DNA of 64,000 bases from Skeletonema tropicum (lineage: Eukaryota; Bacillariophyta; Thalassiosirophyceae; Thalassiosirales; Thalassiosiraceae), in assembly GCA_037178625.1 (NCBI GenBank), contig CM074134.1:2604001-2668000 (forward strand). The letters are read 5' to 3'. The position numbers and the translations under genes are program-made. The notes under the pieces are model-generated. The model did no database searches and was not told the DNA's origin. It saw nothing but the letters and a program-made list of their open reading frames with translations. Below are positions 12,315-20,322 of the stretch, in pieces; position 1 is the first letter of the stretch, and every line of letters starts with the position of its first letter.

Positions 12315-13450
12315 GATGGATGGTTTGTTTATCAGCAGAAAGTATTATGGTTTAAGTGTTAAATGTTAAGTACAAAACATAGCTGTTCCAATACTATCCT
12401 CAAGCATGTTATTATTTGTCCTTTACGACCTCTTCCACAACGTTATGATGTCAAATTTTGAACAAGCAGCGAAGGGGGAGGCCACGATGGCTTCGACACC
12501 AGCTTCCACTTTGTCTACCAACGATGTGCTAGTATCGGTATCGTAAATGCCTGATGATTACGTCGTGAGGAGGGGCTTACTATCATCATTGTTTTGATCA
12601 AACATAGATCCTGATACATACCAAGCAACAACAACGTAAAAGCCTTCTTCTCGTTTGACACTACATAGCATAACTTAGTACTGTGTTAAGGTTTCATTCT
12701 ACTACTCCTAGCTCTCTCGATGATGATGTAGTACGACAGTGTTATCACCTGTGTAAGCACAGGAAAGCACCCGAGTGTGCATCGATGATTGTTCGACTAA
12801 AGTGGAAGATGCAATCTATCACATAAAAATGTAGCTGCTTAGCACTTGAGAGGATGTCTAAACTCTCTGTATCCAGAAGGTTTAAGACTCTCTTGATTAT
12901 TAAAACCGATCATACGAGCCCTTTCGACGGATACCCTCGAGTACTCCATAGATTTCATTGCAATGAGCGCTGGATCGAAATGATTCCATTGTCTCTGGCG
13001 AGCCTGCTCATCGAGTACTGCCCGAATGACACGCTTCCTTGCTAATATCTGTTCCTAAAAGTTATTGCAAAGAGAACATACACGTACACATCAGTCATAA
13101 GGCCTATCTTCAGACATGTTACAGCGGCTGCAAAAAGCAACTCTTACTTACCAGGTTCTTCCTTATGGACACTGAAGAGATCAAGTGTTTTGATAGGTCG
13201 AATCCTTTTATACGACCATCTCGTCTCTGTACCCCATTCGACGATGCATATATGTCTTCGCCAGCATCTACCAGCTCTTGACGACATGCCATAATACTTC
13301 TGTTAGTGGTGGTTTTGAATGATATCTCTTCACTTCTTCGGCTTGGAGAAAAGAATGAGTAACAATCGACTTCTTCATCTTCATCGGCTTCGTATGGGAA
13401 AACTGCTAGACTCGCCGTGAAACCGTACCGTATTAGTAAGCTTGAAAAGG
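12315..13450. other. intergenic, no gene seen
   Basis: About 1.1 kb between DHCR24 and the next ORF. Stop codons are frequent in all frames; the 60-80 codon frames here show no domain or biased composition. No repeat partner was noticed in the window. Confidence 0.5.
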
Positions 13451-14062
13451 ATGAGTTCTGTAACTGGTGTTGTGACGAAAGAGAGGAGGCAATTCGTTGA
13501 TAATTCGGAGAAAATTTCTCTTCCTGTTCCGTTCTTGCGGACCCTGTTCGAGCATGGGCATGAGGTTTTATGGATCAATTACGGGCAAGACGGATTTTTG
13601 AATGCTGTATCGAATCATTTGGCGTTGTACGGTTCGTACATGTCAATAGAAGAGTTGAAGGGATTATTAATTAATTATGAGAAGGAGAATGCTGTGGATT
13701 TGGAACGTTCTTCATTATTTAGGGTTGGGAAACATGGTGGCACAATGAGTTTTATTGAATATGTGGAGAAGCTGGAGAATAACGAAAGGATTGCAGAGGA
13801 GTTAGACTTTGATTGCATGTCTAAGATTTTGGGCGCAGAAATTTCAGTATTTTTTCCAGATTTTGAAAATGATGCGGAGCTGCTGAGATTGAAAAAATAC
13901 AATTCTCAAGGAGCTGAGGAGAGGCTTCTTCGTATTGCTGTTGTGCATGACAATACCAAGTTTCCTGTTCGCACTTATGCGACAGTGCCTGTGTTGAAAG
14001 AGTGTTTGTCACACAACCCATACCTTAGTTGCAATGCAGGGGAGGAGAAAGCGGGGGGTTGA
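13451..14062 (+). CDS. OTU-fold-like protein lacking the expected catalytic Cys
   Basis: 203 residues from ATG 13451. Residues about 45-75 (GQDGFLNAVSNHLALYG, then SIEELKGLL) follow the layout of the OTU-peptidase start, where DGxC(L/F)xAVS is followed by a helix. Here the position of the nucleophile Cys is Leu. A segment ILGAEISVFFP resembles the OTU 'A..L...I.V' strand, and IAVVHDN near residue 160 could supply a His. It could therefore be a catalytically dead OTU relative, or the resemblance may be chance; I have no alignment. No signal peptide or membrane segment is seen. Just downstream are G-run direct repeats. Confidence 0.55.
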   Translation: MSSVTGVVTKERRQFVDNSEKISLPVPFLRTLFEHGHEVLWINYGQDGFLNAVSNHLALYGSYMSIEELKGLLINYEKENAVDLERSSLFRVGKHGGTMSFIEYVEKLENNERIAEELDFDCMSKILGAEISVFFPDFENDAELLRLKKYNSQGAEERLLRIAVVHDNTKFPVRTYATVPVLKECLSHNPYLSCNAGEEKAGG

Positions 14063-14224
14063 GATGTCAGTAATGTTGTTGTTCGTAGGGGGGGATCGTG
14101 TTACGAAGCTAGCAGATAAGAGGCGAATAAAGAGATTTTCTTTGCTGTTTAGATTGCATTAATTACATAACATGTGCCCACCATGGTCGGGGATTGATCA
14201 AATCTTGAAGAGTAGGTCCATTTG

Positions 14225-14625
14225 CCTCTTCCGTGTGATCTAAGCCAATCAAAGAAAGAGTCAATCGAAAATTCTAAACACGGGGGGGGCAAGGGGGGGT
14301 GTCCCCCCCTGAACATTCAAATCTAAGGCAATCAAAGAAAGAGTCAATCGAAAACTCTAAAAACGGGGGGGGGCAAGGGGTCAAATCAAGCCAATCAAAG
14401 AAAGAGTCGATCGAAAATGCCCGTGAAGGCCAAAGGACACGCCAAAGGGCCCGGACAGAACGACAGAACTACCGACCGAACGACCGACAGAACGAACGAC
14501 AGAACGAACGAGAAAATGCCCGTGAAGGCCAAAGGACACGCCAAAGGGCCCGGACAGAACGACAGAACGACAGAACGACCGACCGACAGAACGACCGACC
14601 GACCGACAGAACGACAGAACGAACG
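14225..14625. repeat. direct repeats: G-run units and a duplicated ~100-bp GACAGAAC block
   Basis: The motif AATCAAAGAAAGAGTC(A/G)ATCG recurs at about 14,249, 14,331 and 14,394, twice followed by runs of 8-9 G. Then a ~60-bp segment starting AAAATGCCCGTGAAGGCC occurs at about 14,413 and again at 14,513, each followed by arrays of GACAGAAC/GACCGAAC 4-mer-type repeats. The Arg/Thr/Asp-rich frames here are products of the simple repeat, not genes. Confidence 0.8.
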
Positions 14626-14812
14626 ACTTAGCTCCTCTCATTATTTAGATACTCCTACTATGTAAGACCAGAGAGCGGTTTTAATAAAATTTGGCATTTT
14701 TGTCTTCGAGGTAGTAAGACGTGCTCGTACCGCCGGCCAATCTTAGCCCACCGCCCACGACTACAACTCGTTAAAGACAGGCATCTTGATTAAGAAAAGC
14801 AACGGCGGGCCC

Positions 14813-15209
14813 TGTAATAGTTCACTTAGTTGATGAGGGAGACGTTAGCGTATCCGTCGATGGAGGTGTCTGAGTGGTTGTAGAACTCAAACACCAATAG
14901 ATAAAAGGAGATGTAGGGCGTTGAATCAATTCGATTGGACTGTAGACTTCTGTTTTACTTGATGGATTATTTTCTATTATATAATGCTCTTCATGAGGAT
15001 GCTCTGCCAAGCAAAGCTTCACGAGAGCCTTGACACCTGGGAAGACCCGGATGTCAATCCTAAGATTAGATGTGTCAGATGACTGATTCTGACATCCTAA
15101 CATCATTCACAAGCGGTATTCCTTGACGTGGAACTACCTAAACTAAACCTAAACTAAAGTTCTTTTCCATACAATTGGGGATTGCCATCTAAGACGGCTA
15201 TCCATCACA
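14813..15209 (-). repeat. 3' LTR of the copia element
   Basis: 397 bp, offset exactly 8,510 bp from the other LTR, and identical over all positions I compared except the fourth base (A here, T in the other). It carries TG/CA ends and abuts TSD GGCCC on its outer side. Confidence 0.95.
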
Positions 15210-15218
15210 CTCCTTCTC
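15210..15218 (-). other. polypurine tract next to the 3' LTR
   Basis: The minus strand reads GAGAAGGAG immediately before the 3' LTR, the position where plus-strand DNA priming occurs in LTR retrotransposons. Confidence 0.6.
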
Positions 15219-15235
15219 AGAGATCCTCATGTGTT

Positions 15236-18200
15236 CTACCAACCCATGAGCTTCCTCCTCAAGATCTGGAACACATCCTTGGAAAGACCTTTCGTAAAAA
15301 TGTCTCCAAGTTGTTCCGTCGTACAGATCTTCATCAACTTGATCTGTCTCTTAACAATCTCCTCACGAAACCAAACTGTCTCGATGTGATACCACTTCGA
15401 ACGGGGAGTAAACTGAGGCGGAAGAGTCTGTGCCAGAAGCAAAGCTCCAGCGTTATCTTCGTGAATAGAGACTTTCATCTCCGCAGCTTGCTCCTCAAGA
15501 CCGTAGACCTTGCTGAGACTCTTAACCATGTCAATGAGAGGAAAGAGTTCTCTACAACAATGAGCAAGAGCTGTAATCTCTGCTTCCATAGTGCTGAGGG
15601 CTGTCTTCGAGGACTGCAATTGAGACTTCCACAAGACAGGACAATTAGCAACCTTGATGACGAATCCTGTTCTACTCTTGACACAGGCAGGGTCACTGGG
15701 ATGTTCGTGTCCGTACAAACCACCAAAATCTGCGTCAGGATAAGCTTCGACATTGAGAACATTCGAAGTAGGGGTGAGAATCAATCCCTTATCACGTGTA
15801 CCCTTGAGATACAAACCGATCCTGATGAGAGCTTCTTCGTGAGACTTGCGTGGAGAGAACATGTACCTCGCACAACAGTTCACAGCATAGGCAATATCGG
15901 GACGAGAGTGACCAGAGAGATAGAGCAACATTCCAACAACACTTGAATAGGAGAACGCTCCTTCTGCAGCAGCGCCGTCAGTATCACGAACCAAAGGCTT
16001 GGAACTTGCCGGAGTTAGCTTTGGATGGTGTTGTCCTCCTTCTAGACCGAGAGCAGTGATGATGCGGTCGATGAGACCAGTTTGAGTCATTTCAACCTGA
16101 CCATTCTTCTTCTTCAAATCAACACCCAAGAAACCAGCAGCATCACCTTCCTTCTCTAGAAGCAAACCATGCTCTTCATCGCTGCGAAGACGAACCAAAA
16201 GTGCATTGATATCTTTCTCATCTTTGGCCCAAAACAAACAGTCGTCAACAAAAGTAACGGCGACAACTTTATCTCCAATAAAGAGACAGGGATCCAAATG
16301 AGACTGACGCAAACCTTGCTTCTCCAAAGCTTTGACCAAATAGGTGTGAAATGCACGTGGAGCTTGCTTGAGTCCGTACAATGACCTCTTCAAGCGGAGA
16401 CATTTACCTTCCTGCTTGAAACCGCGCGGCATGTGCATGTAGATTTCTTCGCCTTCTTCCAAATGACCGTGCAAGAAAGCACATTCAACATCGGCCTGAC
16501 AAGACTTGAGTCCAAGCATAGACTCCAAGATGAGCATCAAACGAACTGTCGCCCACGACACCACAGGAGCATAAGTTTCCTTGTACTCCACATCCTTGAT
16601 CTGCTGATCGCCACGAGCAACAAAACGAGCTTTGTACTTCTTAGGTCTACCATCTGGATAACGCTTGAGACGAAATGCCCAAGTGCTACCAAGAATATGC
16701 TTCCCAGGAGGAATATCAACAACTTCCCAAGATTCCATTTTCTCCAACGTCGCAATCTCAACCTTGCAAGCTTCCCAATACTCGGCTGCAGCATCACCAT
16801 ACATAGCTTGGTTCCAATTAGGGTTGTCCTCGGAAGATGCTTGAGCTTTCGCTTTCAGGAACAGTGGATGGACGTAGTTTGCAATCAATTCCTTGGTACT
16901 TCCACTGTAGTTTGTGTTGTTGACTGCGAGATGAATAAACTTTGCCAAAGGACTAGCCATGAGATCTTCGACTGTAGGGACCTCGAGTTCCATCTGCATG
17001 AGAAGATTATCGGCTGACTCAATCATAGCTGCCATACGCTGCCTATACTGCTGCTTCTTCGCCGACAATCGGGCCACTCTAGGTGGGACAGTTTGTTTAC
17101 CGAGAGTGACGGCATAATGAGCAAAGAACCGACGATATTCAGACTTAGTCAAATAACTGCGTTGAGCGACAGAAAGGTGTGCCATATCACGCGGAGAGTA
17201 ATTGAGAGCATCTTGCCAAGTAGTAGAGTTCAGCGTACGGAGTTTTTCAGGTTTTTGCAACTTTGAACGATCACGGAGTTTCCTGCTCCAATTATTGTCA
17301 ACAGACTTAAGAGCATCTTCTTCATTGAAGGGAACATCTTCGTCGAATACTTCATCATCCGCATCAGGAGACTCTACATCACCTCCTTCTGATTCAGGCA
17401 CTGAAGCTCCTTCTAGAACTGAATTACCAACTGTGGAGGCTTCATTAGAAGTAGGCGGCAAGGGAGCAGACGGAGCAACATTGATCTCTTCGACAACAGG
17501 ATCAAACTCGACAACTTGGGAGATGGAATCCTTCTCTGAAGCAAATGACTCTTCATGAGCACAGCGTTCGGCCTTCAGACGATCTTTCCATTCCTGAACA
17601 CGGACTTTCATCTCGCGACGTTCCTCTTCGCTCAGCCAAATGTCATCAAGGGGAGGGGGATAGTACACATAATTTCCATCCTCATCAACATCAGAAGGCG
17701 GAACGTAATGATCTCGGCTAGTGTCGTACAGCAAAGAACAGAGTTCATCAAAATCTTCGTCGGACATAGCACCATTGCTGAAGACACTCTGGAACTTGTC
17801 ATCAAAAACAACGTGCCACTGAGGGCTGACGTGACCAGAACCAAGATGACGGACCAAAGCAACCAGTGTAGAGTGCTCGGGAGAGAAACCAAGGTACTGA
17901 CCAAGACGGGCACGCTTATCGAACTTAGCAAGTTTCTTTCCACTCTGAAGCTTAGGATCCAAGACATAGCAGGGAGATCCCCACACATGAACACGACGTA
18001 AATCACGATGATCATCCTTAACACCGGAAAGACGTTCTAACGGAGTAAGACCAGTCACTCTGTTGGGCAAACGATTGTAGAGCCAAGCTGCGTGTTGAAC
18101 AGCAAAGGGCCAAAGGCGGGGGCTATCAACTTCGTGCTCGTTCCAACGCAACGCGACGTGAAGCATCATGGAACGTGCCATCCAAAAGATAGTTTGAATA

Positions 18201-20311
18201 GCTCTCTCAGCGGCACCATTTTCAAATTGAGATCCAACACCAGAGAACGTCTGCTTTTGTCCTTTACTGGAACAATCATCACGAAAATCCTTCGAAACAT
18301 AGATACCATTGTCAGAGTGAAGATGCTTGATAGTAACACCGAATTCTTCCAAGAATTGCTCATAGTGAATCTTGCCCTTGAGGGTCTCCGAAGCAGTGCC
18401 ATCAGACTGGAACTCCATGTGTATATAGGAAGTAGCCATGTCATGATACACAGTACCACAATTGTAGAGATCTTCATCGAATCCAGAAAGGGCGCGACCA
18501 GTAACGGGAACCTTGAACTGATCAGAACTGACGAAATCACCAGGCAAATATCTGTCACGGGCAAGCACATCCACCTTCTCGGGATCCTTCTTAGAGACAG
18601 ATGGAGACGGAGGTTTCGATCGTTTCGCACTTGCCAGCTTGCAAGTAGGACAGACCGGCAACGGACAGTTAGCTGCTTCTGGAGGATCTGCTTTCAACAC
18701 TGCCGGAAAGATTTGGGACGTTCCATCCTCCTGCATCGCACGATGAGGCTTCATCAATTGTTGAACGTCCTTGACAGAGATACCAAGCTTGAAATGCCAC
18801 AACAAGAGCGCCTTCTGAGCCGCGGAAATATTCAAGTTGTCGACATTGGTAACGCAGGGGTACAGGTGCAGGAAATCATCGAATTCGTATTCATCCTCTG
18901 CTTCAGTAACACTCCACTTTCCAAGGAAGAAACCTCGAGCGTGACGAAGATGCGCAACCGCTTTGGTAAAGCGTGGACCGATAGTAGTGCGTTCCTCCTC
19001 AGTGCAAGTCACATTGAACAACATTGGCAAATTTGTGTCTTTATTCATCGGAATCTCAATGTGATGCACGGTAGACATTTCGAACTGCTTGGGCAATCTC
19101 CAATCAACTTTATCACCATCAACAATACTGCATCCTCCATATAGTTTGTGGTAAACTTGCGGACTCATTAGCCGAATATCACACTCAGGAAGATGGTAGC
19201 TGATTCCAGGGACAAGAAGTTCGTCGCCGTTCGTTGCTCTCAACTTGTACATGACTGTACCAATCCCAATCACCATATTTGTTTTGGAGATATCTTTCAC
19301 AGGAATACTAACTTCTTCATAGTCAATGAAGTCAGCACGAAAGGGAGAAAGACCCCACGAGGCGCCAGTGTCCCAAATCAACGGGGTATTGTAGAAGTTG
19401 GGATTATCTGGATCTGCAATAGACGAACTTTCCATCTGAGCAAACCGAATAGGACCACGTAAGAGTGCAACTCTACCCAAGAGAGCCTTCACATTGGCGA
19501 TATGATCTTCAACTCTGAGACCATTGATAGAAACCATCACGTCGAGCACTCGCTTGCTCTCAAGAAAAGCATCGACAACACCTGGAGAGAACGGTGAGCG
19601 TGGATGTGAAAAGGATTGAGGGGCATCGGACATGTATTCCTTTGACTCCTCCTTCTCTTTCTTCCGTGCTTCCTTCTTCTTAATCCGTTCCTCCTTCATA
19701 CGCTTCAGCACCTTCTCCGTCAAACGCTTCAAAGCATCCTTCTTCTCACGCTGCAATTCATCCTCATGATCCTTCAGTAACTTTCGGGCGCAATAGAGAA
19801 CATCAACACCGTCGAGAAAGGCACCAATATCATCAGACCAAGTCGGCTGGGTGAATCGTCCATCGGTGACCTTAGAGAAGAACTCATTCCGAGTGTGGTT
19901 CTTTCGGTAACGACGACGTGCACGCAGATTCCTCCTCCTCCAGCGACGATGAGCTTTATCTCGAGACGATGGAAAAGAAGTGCCGTCCAAACGACAAGGA
20001 CTATTACCTAGGCGACGTCGGCAACGTAGGACTAAATGGTAAGGCAAGGCACGCCGATGAAAACGCTTGAACCTGGACCGATGAGAACGAGGCCTTTTCT
20101 TGCGATTAGTACCAGATGAAGTTGAAGGTGAACCTTGAGTACCAGACACGATCAACTGAAACAAGACCATGATGAGAAGGCCCAACACGAAATCAGGAAG
20201 ACATGGAGCGTTGGCAAAGAGAATCAGACGGTAGATCATCAACTGAACGATGTGTAGCAAGAAGCTACGGGCGCCAGGGTTAAAAGGGAAGATAGTGGAA
20301 AGACCTAGCAA
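15236..20311 (-). CDS. pol: copia pol polyprotein (protease-integrase-RT-RNase H)
   Basis: 1,691 codons from the first TTG of the frame. No ATG is needed if the frame is entered by a -1 shift from gag. Residues about 17-57 are strongly hydrophobic, 70-140 Arg-rich and 180-226 Lys/Glu-rich (helical). The protease motif WDTGASWG lies near 314. The integrase shows an HHCC-type zinc region ending in CPVCPTCKLA-like sequence, then a DQF...HSDNG...ENGAAER catalytic core. The RT has KARFVARGDQQ, QADVECAFLHG, SLYGLKQAPR and the active site FVDDCLFW. RNase H shows LSTMEAE and EDNAGALLLA, and the C-terminus has DIFTKGLS. All domains are full and uninterrupted, so the element may be competent. Confidence 0.95.
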   Translation of the reverse strand: MLGLSTIFPFNPGARSFLLHIVQLMIYRLILFANAPCLPDFVLGLLIMVLFQLIVSGTQGSPSTSSGTNRKKRPRSHRSRFKRFHRRALPYHLVLRCRRRLGNSPCRLDGTSFPSSRDKAHRRWRRRNLRARRRYRKNHTRNEFFSKVTDGRFTQPTWSDDIGAFLDGVDVLYCARKLLKDHEDELQREKKDALKRLTEKVLKRMKEERIKKKEARKKEKEESKEYMSDAPQSFSHPRSPFSPGVVDAFLESKRVLDVMVSINGLRVEDHIANVKALLGRVALLRGPIRFAQMESSSIADPDNPNFYNTPLIWDTGASWGLSPFRADFIDYEEVSIPVKDISKTNMVIGIGTVMYKLRATNGDELLVPGISYHLPECDIRLMSPQVYHKLYGGCSIVDGDKVDWRLPKQFEMSTVHHIEIPMNKDTNLPMLFNVTCTEEERTTIGPRFTKAVAHLRHARGFFLGKWSVTEAEDEYEFDDFLHLYPCVTNVDNLNISAAQKALLLWHFKLGISVKDVQQLMKPHRAMQEDGTSQIFPAVLKADPPEAANCPLPVCPTCKLASAKRSKPPSPSVSKKDPEKVDVLARDRYLPGDFVSSDQFKVPVTGRALSGFDEDLYNCGTVYHDMATSYIHMEFQSDGTASETLKGKIHYEQFLEEFGVTIKHLHSDNGIYVSKDFRDDCSSKGQKQTFSGVGSQFENGAAERAIQTIFWMARSMMLHVALRWNEHEVDSPRLWPFAVQHAAWLYNRLPNRVTGLTPLERLSGVKDDHRDLRRVHVWGSPCYVLDPKLQSGKKLAKFDKRARLGQYLGFSPEHSTLVALVRHLGSGHVSPQWHVVFDDKFQSVFSNGAMSDEDFDELCSLLYDTSRDHYVPPSDVDEDGNYVYYPPPLDDIWLSEEERREMKVRVQEWKDRLKAERCAHEESFASEKDSISQVVEFDPVVEEINVAPSAPLPPTSNEASTVGNSVLEGASVPESEGGDVESPDADDEVFDEDVPFNEEDALKSVDNNWSRKLRDRSKLQKPEKLRTLNSTTWQDALNYSPRDMAHLSVAQRSYLTKSEYRRFFAHYAVTLGKQTVPPRVARLSAKKQQYRQRMAAMIESADNLLMQMELEVPTVEDLMASPLAKFIHLAVNNTNYSGSTKELIANYVHPLFLKAKAQASSEDNPNWNQAMYGDAAAEYWEACKVEIATLEKMESWEVVDIPPGKHILGSTWAFRLKRYPDGRPKKYKARFVARGDQQIKDVEYKETYAPVVSWATVRLMLILESMLGLKSCQADVECAFLHGHLEEGEEIYMHMPRGFKQEGKCLRLKRSLYGLKQAPRAFHTYLVKALEKQGLRQSHLDPCLFIGDKVVAVTFVDDCLFWAKDEKDINALLVRLRSDEEHGLLLEKEGDAAGFLGVDLKKKNGQVEMTQTGLIDRIITALGLEGGQHHPKLTPASSKPLVRDTDGAAAEGAFSYSSVVGMLLYLSGHSRPDIAYAVNCCARYMFSPRKSHEEALIRIGLYLKGTRDKGLILTPTSNVLNVEAYPDADFGGLYGHEHPSDPACVKSRTGFVIKVANCPVLWKSQLQSSKTALSTMEAEITALAHCCRELFPLIDMVKSLSKVYGLEEQAAEMKVSIHEDNAGALLLAQTLPPQFTPRSKWYHIETVWFREEIVKRQIKLMKICTTEQLGDIFTKGLSKDVFQILRRKLMGW

Positions 20312-20322
20312 AACAATCCACC

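Noticed and set aside
12315..13450. Possible small genes between DHCR24 and the OTU-like ORF
   Set aside because: Only 63-80 codon frames without bias, domain or splice support.
14299..14665. Arg/Thr/Asp-rich ORFs on both strands
   Set aside because: Products of the GACAGAAC simple repeat; open in several frames at once.
14822..15106. 94-codon ORF, identical at 23332-23616
   Set aside because: It lies inside both LTRs; identity simply reflects LTR identity.
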